From: Phycisphaerales bacterium
GTDB taxonomy: Bacteria; Planctomycetota; Phycisphaerae; UBA1845
Length of the DNA stretch: 55,222 bases
NCBI GenBank assembly: GCA_013140575.1
Contig: JABFSN010000084.1
Span: 1 to 55,222, forward strand
Reading direction: 5' to 3'
Shown: positions 37,347-46,102 of the stretch, piece after piece
Numbering within the stretch: position 1 is the first letter of the stretch
Layout of the letters: every line of letters begins with the position of its first letter
The notes under the pieces: model-generated
The model's database searches: none
Told to the model about the DNA's origin: nothing
The model's input: only the letters and a program-made list of their open reading frames with translations
Program-made: the position numbers and the translations under genes

Positions 37347-38423
37347 TCACCGCCCGGCGTTCGCAATGGCTACGTCGCTCGGCGGCGATTCCGACGCCGT
37401 CAGCGCCCCGCCCGCCCAATGCTGATGCCGGCCGCCCACCCGCACAACGGCCACCACGTCGCCCAATTCGGCCGCCTGGGCGACGGTGTCATGGAATGGC
37501 AGTTGCAAGTCCGGCGTCGCCAGAACCAGCGCCCCGTCACGGTTCACGATCGTCAACGACCGCAACAGCGTCGCCCGCCGACCCCGCTCCGCCTCCAGTT
37601 CGTCGCGTTTCAACAGCAGCGACTCCCGTTCGGTCGCCAGCGCCTGACGCTTGCGCGACAGCCGGACGAACGGCTCCTCGATCCCCCATGTGTCGAAACG
37701 GTCCTGGGCGACGCGATCCTCCACGCTCCATTCCGCGTCGCGCTGCAACGCCCGCAGCCGCGCCTCTTCATAGCGCCCGTCGAGGTACACCTCGCGATCC
37801 GACAACACCGTCAACTGCCGGTCGGTTTCATTGATCGCCTGATAGTAATCCTCGTCGTATTCACGTTTCACCCGTTCCAGGTCCGCCACGAAATACACCT
37901 TGCTGATCACGTCGCCCTGCTTCAGATGCTCGAACTGTCGATGTTCCAACCCCACGGTATACGACAGATCGCGCCCGGGATTCAGATGCGCTTCCTCCTG
38001 AACCTGTTCGCTCGGCAGCGTGATCGGAACGAACGCGTGACGGCAATAGCGTGCGGCCGCGGGGCTGCTTCCGGAACGGATTTCCATTTCCCCGTAGATG
38101 ATCGCATCCGGCGACCCCGTCGCCCCCGTGTAGGCAAATTCGTATCGCCCGGAATCCAGATCGTACACCGCCAGTTCCGGCGTGGACCGCTCCAGCCGAT
38201 CGCTCAACGGACCGCGCGAGGTGATCTCCCGCACCTGTTGGCCGCCGGCTTCGCGAACCACCAGGCGCGCCCCCTGCGGTGCGTAAAACTGAACCTGCAC
38301 GCTCGCTCCGCGCCCGGGGCCCGTGGCGCACCCCGACGTCGAGGCCAACACCAGCAACGATGCCGCGCCAGCGACAAAACCGCCGATGTTCCGGTGAATC
38401 AAAACCCGTGAACCCACGTGCAT
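37347..38423 (-). CDS. Lipoprotein with beta-rich body and coiled-coil
   Basis: 358 residues. The signal peptide ends in a lipobox, LASTSGC, so it should be lipidated and processed by LspA. The first half is beta-rich (VQVQFYAPQGARLVVREAGG, with LDSGRYEFAYTG). A coiled-coil rich in Glu, Arg and Leu lies at about 215-300. The end is a short hydrophobic-charged region. No family is recognised; an envelope structural or cargo role is inferred. Start: ATG 38423, with AGGAG about 9 bases upstream. A good promoter lies at 38494-38521. Neighbours on the strand are a membrane protein gene and a PQQ-type propeller gene. Confidence 0.82.
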   Translation of the reverse strand: MHVGSRVLIHRNIGGFVAGAASLLVLASTSGCATGPGRGASVQVQFYAPQGARLVVREAGGQQVREITSRGPLSDRLERSTPELAVYDLDSGRYEFAYTGATGSPDAIIYGEMEIRSGSSPAAARYCRHAFVPITLPSEQVQEEAHLNPGRDLSYTVGLEHRQFEHLKQGDVISKVYFVADLERVKREYDEDYYQAINETDRQLTVLSDREVYLDGRYEEARLRALQRDAEWSVEDRVAQDRFDTWGIEEPFVRLSRKRQALATERESLLLKRDELEAERGRRATLLRSLTIVNRDGALVLATPDLQLPFHDTVAQAAELGDVVAVVRVGGRHQHWAGGALTASESPPSDVAIANAGR

Positions 38424-38493
38424 GACCTCGCTCCTGTTGACTGCTCCGGCCGCGCTGGCGTGTCCGGTCGCCCGAAAACGCAAACCCGGCACA

Positions 38494-38521
38494 ACACTAG
38501 CGTACGACGGTAGCCTGTCAA
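38494..38521 (-). promoter_or_regulatory. Sigma70-type promoter for the lipoprotein gene
   Basis: On the minus strand, TTGACA (38521-38516), a 16-base spacer and TAGTGT (38499-38494). The -35 is perfect and the -10 matches at the key first and last bases. The leader to ATG 38423 would be about 65 bases. Confidence 0.55.
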
Positions 38522-38586
38522 CGAACGCGCCGACCGCCGCTCGCGTTCGCCGCGCCCCTCGACCAAACACCCATTCCGCCGATTCA

Positions 38587-39864
38587 CTATTGCGATCGCC
38601 TGCCGCTTCGCAACGGGTCGGGAACCGCCCCTCGCGCCCCGTCGGCGCCCGGCGCGTCCGCCCGCGATGGCGTCTCCCCCGACGCCCCCGGCCCCGGTGG
38701 CTTGTGCAACCCCAATCGCGCGTCAACCAGTTGCTCCCGTCGCAGATACGGGAATCCCGACGGCTTCGCGCACATCACCCGTCCGTCGGGCATGGCCAGG
38801 TACAACACCGCATCGCGCCCGTTCTCGGCCGCCATCGCGCTTTCCGGCAGCGCCATCGAACCCCGCAGCGCACCCGTGTCATTGTCCAGAAACACCAGAT
38901 CGCCGCCCGCGTCCATCGCCACCAGCTTCTCCGCCGCGCGGGCCACGAACCGTGTCACGTCCGCCAAGTTCCACATCGCGTCGCGCGTGTCCGTGTCGTA
39001 CGCGAACATCCCCGCCCCCCGGCAATACTGATACACCGTTCGCTGCACCACCACCGGAGTGTCAAACAGCGGCCCGGGCAACAGATAGCGGCTGATCGCG
39101 TCGCCGGTCTGCTCGTCCAGAACGTACAGGCGATGATCGGACGACGCCACATAAACCCCCGATTCGTCCACGTGCAGCCCCCCCGACACCGTTGCGCACC
39201 GGCACGACTGCCACAGCAACGCCTTGTCCGCGCCGCGTATGCAATAAACGGACCCCTTGTCGGTGGCGAAAAACACGCGCCCATCGTGTGAGATCACCGG
39301 CGCCGACGTGACCAGCCCGTCCAGCGTCGCGTGCCACCGAACCAGACCGCCCGCCCGCGGATCACCGCACCACCGCAACGAATAGAACCGGCTGTCCCCC
39401 CCGCCGATGTACATCGACTCCGCATCGGCCGCCGCCGCCGCCGAGGCGGGCAGCGGCAATTCGATGTCCCGCACCAGTTCCCCGCGGTACCGGTCCAGTA
39501 CCTTCACCCAACCGTGCGTGGTCAGCACCACCGGACCGTCCGCGGAATCCGACCGCAAGTGCGTCGGCGGATACAACACCGCGACGTGTTCCCCGGCCGA
39601 CGCCGCCCAACGGACCAGTCCCGTGTCCGCCTGCAGCGCGAACCACAACCCGCTGCTCGTTCCCGCGTACAGGTTTTCATCCAGCAAGTGCAACGCGACC
39701 ACCCTGTCGCCCCCGACCAGCGGAACACGCGCAGTCCAGTACTCGCCGTACCCCGACCCCTGTAGTTCGCGCGCCGACACGATCGCTTCGGAACGGACCT
39801 CCGCAACGCCAACCGCGAATACCGCGGCCGCGATCCAACGGGTGCGTGTCATGATCGGTTCCAT
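38587..39864 (-). CDS. Secreted PQQ-type beta-propeller protein
   Basis: About 425 residues. A signal peptide (RWIAAAVFAVGVAEVRSEA) precedes repeated blades with patterns such as LYAGTSSGLWFALQADTG, YIGGGDSRFYSL, VFFATDKGSVYCI and VYVASSDHRLYVLDEQTG, typical of PQQ/BamB-like propellers. No catalytic residues for a dehydrogenase are seen, so it is probably a binding or assembly scaffold. The tail is Pro/Gly-rich. Start: ATG 39864, with ATG 39852 also possible. Repeat R4 lies about 70 bases upstream and may overlap the promoter region. Confidence 0.85.
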   Translation of the reverse strand: MEPIMTRTRWIAAAVFAVGVAEVRSEAIVSARELQGSGYGEYWTARVPLVGGDRVVALHLLDENLYAGTSSGLWFALQADTGLVRWAASAGEHVAVLYPPTHLRSDSADGPVVLTTHGWVKVLDRYRGELVRDIELPLPASAAAAADAESMYIGGGDSRFYSLRWCGDPRAGGLVRWHATLDGLVTSAPVISHDGRVFFATDKGSVYCIRGADKALLWQSCRCATVSGGLHVDESGVYVASSDHRLYVLDEQTGDAISRYLLPGPLFDTPVVVQRTVYQYCRGAGMFAYDTDTRDAMWNLADVTRFVARAAEKLVAMDAGGDLVFLDNDTGALRGSMALPESAMAAENGRDAVLYLAMPDGRVMCAKPSGFPYLRREQLVDARLGLHKPPGPGASGETPSRADAPGADGARGAVPDPLRSGRRSQ

Positions 39865-39931
39865 GTTTCCCCGGCGGTCCGCCGAACCCCGCCATTCGGA
39901 TGGCACCGGCAGGCGTACGTGTGTAGCGTGG

Positions 39932-40033
39932 GAAACCCGAATCAGAGCCGCGGGGCGCAAGCCCGCGGTTTCTTAAGACGCGGGGCGCCTCCGATGCTCC
40001 GATCACCGGGCCTACGCCCGGTACTTTGAAACA
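39932..40033. repeat. Dispersed repeat R4, copy 1
   Basis: Modules: GAAACCCGAATCAGAGCCGC, then GGCGCAAGCCCGC, and CACCGGGCCTACGCCCGGT with a final TTTGAAAC. A second copy in the same orientation lies at 48614-48713. Each lies just upstream of a minus-strand gene for an exported protein. Confidence 0.8.
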
Positions 40034-40419
40034 GGTGGAATACGCTAAACACGTACAGCGTACTCGCTTGCCGGCGGTTTCAGTTCCGCGCGTTCGCTTT
40101 GCTTTATCGTAAACACCGACGGTACCCGGGCACCGGCGGCGCGTCGCTCTCGTCACCAGCGCGGGGGCAACGACCGTGTAGAATCACCGACCCCCACACC
40201 GAGTTCACGGACCAAACGACATCATCGCCCCGTACCACCCCACGGTCAATCGCCGGGCAAGCGAGTTTCCGCAGAAACCGTCAATTGATGGCCGCCAATA
40301 ACACCACGCCCGATCAGTCCGACAGCGCCATTGCGATTCTTGCGTCCCATCGCGAATTCCCGACAGCGGCCGTACCGTCCACCTCCCGGTCAGGCCGGCC
40401 CGATGGCTCGTCAATTCGC

Positions 40420-40449
40420 TTGCATCCCCCCGATCGGAATGTCTATGAT
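40420..40449 (+). promoter_or_regulatory. Candidate promoter for the cystathionine beta-synthase gene
   Basis: TTGCAT (40420-40425), an 18-base spacer and TATGAT (40444-40449), ending about 50 bases before the GTG start at 40500. The rest of the gap (39865-40499) holds repeat R4 and nothing else recognised. Confidence 0.45.
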
Positions 40450-40499
40450 GGAGCGTCGGCGTGGCACACAACCGGTCCGATCTCAATTGAGCGCAGCCT

Positions 40500-41879
40500 G
40501 TGAAGTACCTTGACAGCATCCTCGAAACCGTCGGCCACACCCCCCTGGTCCGGCTCAACCGCATGGCCGAACCCGGCATGGCCACTGTGCTCCTCAAGAT
40601 GGAGCAACTGAACCCCGGCGGCTCGGTCAAGGACCGCATGGCGCTGCACATCGTCCGCCGCGCCGAGGAACGCGGGCTGATTAAACCCGGCTGGACCCTC
40701 GTCGAAAGCACCTCGGGCAACACCGGCCTGGGGTTGGCCATGGCCGCCGCGGTCAAGGGCTACCGTTGCGTCTTCACCATCCCCGACAAAATGAGCAAGG
40801 AAAAAATCGACATGCTGAAGGCCTTCGGCGCCGAGGTGTTGGTCACCCGCACCGATCTGCCCCACGACCACCCCGAAAGTTACGTCGAAATCGCCAAACG
40901 CCTCGCCCGTGAAACCCCCAATGCGTTCTACACCGACCAGTACTACAACATGGACAACCCCGAGGCCCATTACCTGACCACCGGACCGGAAATCTGGGAC
41001 GACACCGACGGCAAGATCGACTGCCTCGTCGTCGGCATCGGCACCGGCGGCACCGTATCCGGCGTCGCCAGGTATCTGAAAGAAAAAGCCTCTGAAACCG
41101 GCCGAACCGTCCGCGTCGTCTGCCCCGACCCCATGGGCAGCATCTACGAAGACGTGTTCCACCGCCGCGCCGTCTGCGCCCCCAGCGTCTACATGGTCGA
41201 GGGCATCGGCCACGATTTCATGGTCGGCACGCTGGACATGTCCGTCGTCGACGACGTGCGCCCCGTGTCCGACCGCGATTCGTTCCTGATGGCTCGCCGC
41301 CTGGTCCGCGAGGAGGGAATCTTCGCCGGCGGATCGGCCGGCACGGCCATGGTCGGCGCGCTTCAGGTGGCCCGCGAACTCGGCCCCGGCAAACTGGTCG
41401 TGGTCATCGTCCCCGACGGCGGCAACCGCTACATCAGCAAGTGTTTCGACGACGAGTGGATGAAGGATATGGGCTACCTGGGCATCGAGGACCGCCTGGG
41501 CACGGTGCGCGAACTGTTGCAGTTCAAGGGCGGCGACGTGGTGTACGCCGAGCCCGACGAATCCCTGGGCAGCGTGGCCCATCGCATGAACGAGCTGGGC
41601 TATTCGCAGATGCCCGTCCGCAACACCAACGGCGAACCGATGTTCATGATCCACGAGATCGACCTGCTCCGCACCCTCGCGACCGGGCGCTGCAAACAAA
41701 TCGACCCCGTCATGCGCGCCGCCGCCCGGCTCAACGGCGTCGTCCGCCCCGACGACCCCATGTCCAAAGTGCAGCACGTCTTCGACGACAACAACGTCGC
41801 CGTCGTGGTCGACGGCGGCACGGTCCGCGGCATCATCACCAAGATCGACCTCATCGAATTCCTGGCCTCCCGAAGCTGA
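40500..41879 (+). CDS. Cystathionine beta-synthase with C-terminal CBS domains
   Basis: 459 residues. The PLP fold has Lys44 in GGSVKDRM, the substrate loop STSGNTG and the phosphate loop GIGTGGTVSG. It is a fold-type II PLP enzyme that condenses serine (or O-acetylserine) with homocysteine or sulfide. Two CBS domains at about 345-459 (YSQMPVRNTNGEP, then VAVVVDGGTVRGIITKIDLI) are typical of cystathionine beta-synthase rather than cysteine synthase and suggest a regulated enzyme. The start is GTG 40500 without a strong ribosome binding site. No cystathionine lyase gene is adjacent. It is convergent with the secreted Cys-rich gene, whose terminator lies between them. Confidence 0.9.
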   Translation: MKYLDSILETVGHTPLVRLNRMAEPGMATVLLKMEQLNPGGSVKDRMALHIVRRAEERGLIKPGWTLVESTSGNTGLGLAMAAAVKGYRCVFTIPDKMSKEKIDMLKAFGAEVLVTRTDLPHDHPESYVEIAKRLARETPNAFYTDQYYNMDNPEAHYLTTGPEIWDDTDGKIDCLVVGIGTGGTVSGVARYLKEKASETGRTVRVVCPDPMGSIYEDVFHRRAVCAPSVYMVEGIGHDFMVGTLDMSVVDDVRPVSDRDSFLMARRLVREEGIFAGGSAGTAMVGALQVARELGPGKLVVVIVPDGGNRYISKCFDDEWMKDMGYLGIEDRLGTVRELLQFKGGDVVYAEPDESLGSVAHRMNELGYSQMPVRNTNGEPMFMIHEIDLLRTLATGRCKQIDPVMRAAARLNGVVRPDDPMSKVQHVFDDNNVAVVVDGGTVRGIITKIDLIEFLASRS

Positions 41880-41965
41880 GATCAATTCCATTCGCTGCGC
41901 AAGTTGCTTGACAAGTTCATTGTCACGATGCCCCGGCCGGACCACGCCAGTCCAACGGATCGCGC

Positions 41966-42013
41966 AAAAAAAGACGGGGTCGACCCCGGCGGTTTCGCCG
42001 GAACCGACCCCGT
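41966..42013 (-). terminator. Rho-independent terminator of the secreted Cys-rich gene
   Basis: On the minus strand, ACGGGGTCG pairs with CGACCCCGT around an inner CCGGCG/CGCCGG hairpin with a 4-base loop, and a run of seven T follows at 41972-41966. It begins 68 bases after the stop of the gene at 42081. This is the clearest intrinsic terminator in the window. Seen from the other strand there is no T-tract, so it acts in one direction. Confidence 0.85.
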
Positions 42014-42080
42014 GATGGACGTCACGAATCGCGTCGCAACCGCCCGTGGTCTTCACCACCGGCGGCACACGAATCGCTCA

Positions 42081-43628
42081 CTACGCAACAACCGGGCGAC
42101 GCGTGCGCAGAACGAGCAGCGCTCCGCCGCCGACCAGCATCATGCCCAGCACCGCCTTGGCCCAGACGGCCAGCGCCGGCGCGTTCAAATAGCAGATGCA
42201 GTTCTTCCGCGGGCTCCAGTCGCCCAGGCCCTGCGGACCGAACGAATAGTCGCCGAAGTTGCACACCTGGCCGGCTTGCGGTCCCTGCGCGCCGTGCATC
42301 GACACCGACAACGCTGGAATGGTCAGACCCGACGCCGCCAGCGTGTCGGTGAATCCGTTGACCTTCACGGACAACAGACCGGTCGCCGTTTGACCCGGGA
42401 GCAGGCCTGCTCCCGCATGCAGGCAGCGATACATCGCATGTCCGCCCAGCCAACCCGTGCAGTTGGTGCAGTTCCAGCCCGCCGGTGCGGTCAAACCGAT
42501 GCAGGCGCCTCCGTTGTCGCCGCCCGTCCCCGCCTCGATGTCCACGAGGAAATCCGTGAACGCATCGTTCAAGTTTTCATTGCGGATCGACCACTGGAAG
42601 TCGCAGCAACCGTTCGCGTCATCCCGGCCGATGGTGATGCAGTCGATGGACGGCGCCAGGATCGAGGGGATCTCGACCGCCGTCACCGAAACGTCGTCCC
42701 AGTAGATGGACGACGCCGCGTTGCTGAAATAGTCCTCACCGCCGAAATACCGGTGAAGCACTTCGTTGTTGGTGAATGGGTTGGACGCATCGCCGATGGT
42801 CCAGATGCCCGAGTAAAAGAACACGTCGTTGTAGAACACCAGCGCCGCGTCGTCCCGCAGGTTGATGAACACGTCCAGCAGCGCCCACTGATTGGTCACC
42901 ACCGGAAGCGTCAGACCCGTGACGTGCTGATCGACCACCAAACCCGTGCTTGCGTTGAAGCTGGTCTGCACGTTCCACGCCGTGTCACCGCCGCCGTCGT
43001 AGTCGGACATCAGGATGATGAACGAATCGCCGCTCTGGGTCGACGGCACGAAGTTCCATGCCTTGTACGACCACGCCGCGGACACGTCGAAGTCATAACC
43101 CACGCCGTCACTGTCGGCCATGCACTGCTCCGCGCCCGGGCAATCGGAATGTTGCGTACAAGCTATTCCGAAGGGCAGACAGTCATCGTTAAGGACCGGA
43201 TCACAACAGTGAGCCGTCGCGATATTTCCGAAGTTCGGACCGCCGTTGGTCGCCGGACCGCCCTGACCGCCCTGGTTTACGTGTACCTGGTCGTCGTTAA
43301 GGTCGATCCGCAACGACTTGGTGCCGCCCAGCGTGTGGTTCTGCTCGGTCGTGATCTGTCCGGTCACGTTCACGCCCGACGTCCGCCAGTTCTCCCACCC
43401 GTTCACCGGCGCCGCCGCCGTGCCCGGCATCTGCCCCACCGCGTAGCTCTCGAAGGTGTCGAGACGATCGCAACCGCAGTTCGACCCCGGCCCCGGCACT
43501 GCGGGGCAGTTGGGGGGCCGGTTGCCGGCTACGCAGCATGTGGCCGCGGTGCATTGCGCCATCGCCGTTTGGGGCCAACAATACCCCATCACGCCGGCGG
43601 CAAGGGCCAAGACGTACATTCTCCGCAT
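42081..43628 (-). CDS. Secreted Cys-rich protein with C-terminal membrane sorting-like tail
   Basis: 515 residues. A signal peptide (MYVLALAAGVMGYCWPQTAMA) leads into many Cys residues (CTAATCCVAGNRPPNC). A lectin-like beta region follows, with SYKAWNFVPS and IYWDDVSV resembling LamG or concanavalin-type folds. The end has a 20-residue hydrophobic helix and a basic LRTRRPVVA, like a PEP-CTERM/IPTL-type surface-sorting tail but without the Pro-Glu-Pro motif. A surface-anchored protein is inferred, with the function unknown. Start: ATG 43628, with AAGGAGG about 9 bases upstream. A Rho-independent terminator at 41966-42013 follows it. It could pair functionally with the small membrane protein just upstream. 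Confidence 0.8.
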   Translation of the reverse strand: MRRMYVLALAAGVMGYCWPQTAMAQCTAATCCVAGNRPPNCPAVPGPGSNCGCDRLDTFESYAVGQMPGTAAAPVNGWENWRTSGVNVTGQITTEQNHTLGGTKSLRIDLNDDQVHVNQGGQGGPATNGGPNFGNIATAHCCDPVLNDDCLPFGIACTQHSDCPGAEQCMADSDGVGYDFDVSAAWSYKAWNFVPSTQSGDSFIILMSDYDGGGDTAWNVQTSFNASTGLVVDQHVTGLTLPVVTNQWALLDVFINLRDDAALVFYNDVFFYSGIWTIGDASNPFTNNEVLHRYFGGEDYFSNAASSIYWDDVSVTAVEIPSILAPSIDCITIGRDDANGCCDFQWSIRNENLNDAFTDFLVDIEAGTGGDNGGACIGLTAPAGWNCTNCTGWLGGHAMYRCLHAGAGLLPGQTATGLLSVKVNGFTDTLAASGLTIPALSVSMHGAQGPQAGQVCNFGDYSFGPQGLGDWSPRKNCICYLNAPALAVWAKAVLGMMLVGGGALLVLRTRRPVVA

Positions 43629-43771
43629 GATCCAACCTCCTTCGGATTCCGCCCCGACACTCCGCCGGGAGCATCACGTACGATTCGTCCGTTGTGCCGC
43701 CCGTTCGCGCTCAACGTGGCGAACGGAAATCAATCGGCCGACGAATCGTTTCAAAACTCGGTCGCGTTCAT

Positions 43772-44224
43772 TCAAAACTCCGTCTCGGCGCGACGCGCCA
43801 TCGCCAGCAGATGCGCGATGAATGCCACGATCGCACCGGCGCCCAAAACCCTGCCGATGTCAGGCGCCGACCACGTGCGCCCGATCATCGGCAGGCTCAA
43901 AATCACCCCGGCCAGCAGCGCCTCAACGCCGCCCAGCACCTTTAAGTAAAGCTTGCCATCGATCAGCGCCACCCGCCCCCCCTGGCCGAGCGGAGACAGT
44001 TCCGACGCATTCCGCGCGGACTGTATTCGTCGTTGAAACACGAAGTAGATGACCGAGAGGGAACCCACCAACAGCAGGGGTACGATCACTTCCCAAGGGA
44101 CCCTTATCGCGCCGCCGGGCGCCGAACGGCGGGCAAACGCGCCCATCGTCGATTCAATCAACCCCAGCACGCTGCCGACGACGATGGCCAGCGCCCCTAC
44201 GATAAACGCCCTGTTAAGTGACAT
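43772..44224 (-). CDS. Small membrane protein, four predicted helices
   Basis: 150 residues with four hydrophobic segments (AFIVGALAIVVGSVLGLI, VIVPLLLVGSLSVIYFV, VLGGVEALLAGVILSL, GAGAIVAFIAHLLAM). No family is recognised. The stop is 143 bases upstream of the secreted Cys-rich gene on the same strand, so they may share a transcript. Start: ATG 44224. Confidence 0.68.
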   Translation of the reverse strand: MSLNRAFIVGALAIVVGSVLGLIESTMGAFARRSAPGGAIRVPWEVIVPLLLVGSLSVIYFVFQRRIQSARNASELSPLGQGGRVALIDGKLYLKVLGGVEALLAGVILSLPMIGRTWSAPDIGRVLGAGAIVAFIAHLLAMARRAETEF

Positions 44225-44504
44225 TCGACAGCCGACCGAACGGCGTAATCCGGCCGTTCCGATTCCCGTTTTCGGGCCCTGAATGTGAAGCTCGTCCGGC
44301 GACCACTCCGGAACAACCGGAGTTTCTTGTTAGCAAAGCCTGTGCCAACACATTACCCGGACCGAACATGCATGGTGCACTGCGGAGGATTATCATAACT
44401 ATATGCCATACAGCATGTTACGTCGTTTCAAATCGCCCCCGACCATACACCACGATCCAGCAAAGTCCGACGAAAACCCAGCGCGTCCGACATTCGGGCG
44501 CTCA

Positions 44505-44530
44505 ATTGTACGAAAATTGTACGGAATTGT
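44505..44530. promoter_or_regulatory. Three helically phased ATTGT elements
   Basis: ATTGT occurs at 44505, 44516 and 44526, spaced 11 and 10 bases. The first two extend to ATTGTACG, and the third continues as ATTGTTTG. They lie on one face of the helix, about 220 bases upstream of the ExeA-type gene in the most AT-rich gap of the window (44225-44745). This looks like an operator or a curved-DNA site, but the binding protein is unknown. Confidence 0.45.
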
Positions 44531-44701
44531 TTGGTGCCGAAGCGCGATGTCAGTCGTTGCGATATAAATATATGCTTCAAAATACAGCCGAGCAAGCGGA
44601 GTCGCGATGGTCCAACGTCAACTTCATCATCTGGCAGGTATCGAATCAGCCGGCTCATCGAAATCCGGAGCCAACCTCCGCATGGCGTTGGGAATGACCG
44701 A

Positions 44702-44707
44702 TATAAT
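44702..44707 (+). promoter_or_regulatory. Candidate -10 box of the ExeA-type gene
   Basis: TATAAT about 40 bases before ATG 44746. No matching -35 box is seen 16-18 bases upstream, so the promoter may need an activator or use another sigma factor. The rest of the gap, about 500 bases, holds no gene. Confidence 0.3.
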
Positions 44708-44745
44708 CGGCGATCGGGGACGCGGCGCGTCGTTGGGTGAGACGA

Positions 44746-45993
44746 ATGTACCTGAAATTCTTTCAACTCGAACGCATGCCGTTTGAGACCGTGCCCGATC
44801 CTCGCTTTCTCTTCGCCACGCCCGAGCATCAGGAGGCGATGGCCGCGCTCACATTCGGCGTCCAACACGCGCGGGGCCTGACCGTGGTCACCGGGCGCGC
44901 GGGCTGCGGGAAGACCCTGCTGGCACGAAGACTGCTCGAAACACTCGGATCGCAAGCGCGAACGGCCGTCCTTCAGCATCCGCCGGAATCGGGTCGTGAG
45001 CTCATCGAGGGCGTCTGTCGCGGATTCGGGGTGCGTTTCGTCAAGACGCACGCCACGGGCGAATTGATCGAGCGGTTGCAATCGCTCGCGCTCTCCACGT
45101 CACCGTCCGAGCACGCCTTGGCCGTGGTGATCGACGAGGCCCATCGATTGTCCCCGGAAACGCTCGAATGGGTGTGCGCGCTGGCGACGATGGAGACACC
45201 GACGGCCCGCCTGATGCAACTCGTGCTGTTGGGACAACCGGAGCTGCTGGTGACCCTGAACGAACCCGGTCTGGAAGCGCTTCGCCAGCGCATCTTCTGC
45301 GTTCGTCGCGTGTCGCCGTTGGACGAGAGCGGAACGCGTGGCTACATCGACCACCGATTGCGATGCGCCGGCGCCCGAACGGAGCTGTTCACCAACGACG
45401 CCGTCGGGCGCATCCACGTTATTTCCGGCGGAATTCCACGCGTCATCAACCAAGTCGCCGACAACGCACTCATCACCGCATTCGCGGCCACCGTGCCGCT
45501 GATCCATGGACCGGTGGTGGACGAGGTGTGCGGCCACATGATGAATCTGGGGCTGAACCAGCACGCCCAGGTTCCGATCGCAGACGGACACGGCGGGCCT
45601 CGAATGGACGATTTGGGTTCACCGGGCTCCATCAGACATCGCGAATACGATTTCCGATCGGGCGATGCGGTGCGTGTGAAAACGGCCGACCAGCAGGATT
45701 CACGGACGCGGTCTTCATCGCCCGCTTCCGCCGCGCCCGCCCGCGCGACCGCCTCCCGTGTGGATGCCGGCGCCAAGCGGCGTCGGAACGGGGCGCCGGC
45801 GCGCGAACCGTTCGTCGCCGCACGCGATGGAAAGGCACGATCACGCAGGGTCGCAGCCGCTCATCCGATCGACGGTCGACTGGACGTGCTGGCTCGCGGT
45901 CAGCGAACGCTGGCCGACGCGATCGCCGAAGCGCGGCGATTGCTCGAACCCGGAGACAATTCGGCGGGGGCGACGGTCGCGGGCGACGAGTGA
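44746..45993 (+). CDS. ExeA/GspA-type AAA ATPase
   Basis: 415 residues. The start LKFFQLERMPFETVPDPRF is characteristic of the ExeA family (pattern MYLKFFxLxxxPF). Walker A is GRAGCGKT (50-57) and Walker B is VVIDEAH (about 123-129). The C-terminal 150 residues are basic, Ala/Arg-rich and probably disordered; no peptidoglycan-binding domain is seen. ExeA proteins energise type II secretion pore or polysaccharide export assembly at the inner membrane. No general secretion genes are in the window, so its partner lies elsewhere. ATG 44746 is preferred to GTG 44737 from family alignment of the N-terminus. The next gene on the strand follows after 109 bases. Confidence 0.88.
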   Translation: MYLKFFQLERMPFETVPDPRFLFATPEHQEAMAALTFGVQHARGLTVVTGRAGCGKTLLARRLLETLGSQARTAVLQHPPESGRELIEGVCRGFGVRFVKTHATGELIERLQSLALSTSPSEHALAVVIDEAHRLSPETLEWVCALATMETPTARLMQLVLLGQPELLVTLNEPGLEALRQRIFCVRRVSPLDESGTRGYIDHRLRCAGARTELFTNDAVGRIHVISGGIPRVINQVADNALITAFAATVPLIHGPVVDEVCGHMMNLGLNQHAQVPIADGHGGPRMDDLGSPGSIRHREYDFRSGDAVRVKTADQQDSRTRSSSPASAAPARATASRVDAGAKRRRNGAPAREPFVAARDGKARSRRVAAAHPIDGRLDVLARGQRTLADAIAEARRLLEPGDNSAGATVAGDE

Positions 45994-46102
45994 AATCGAA
46001 CGCCGTCGGCGGCGCGCCCTAGCGGTGGATTCGTGTTGAAGCACGCGGACCAGTGCCGAACGGTGGGCGGTGTCCGTGCGCTTGCTATCATTGGCGTAAA
46101 CC

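Noticed and set aside
40443-42068. A 541-codon open frame on the minus strand opposite the CBS gene
   Set aside because: The plus-strand gene shows an intact PLP site and CBS domains. The minus-strand protein is Asp/His/Ala-rich without recognisable motifs.
41904-43949. A 681-codon open frame on the plus strand
   Set aside because: Its protein is Arg/His/Val-rich without motifs, while the minus-strand gene at 42081-43628 has a signal peptide, a strong ribosome binding site and a terminator. The plus-strand frame is a GC-driven shadow.
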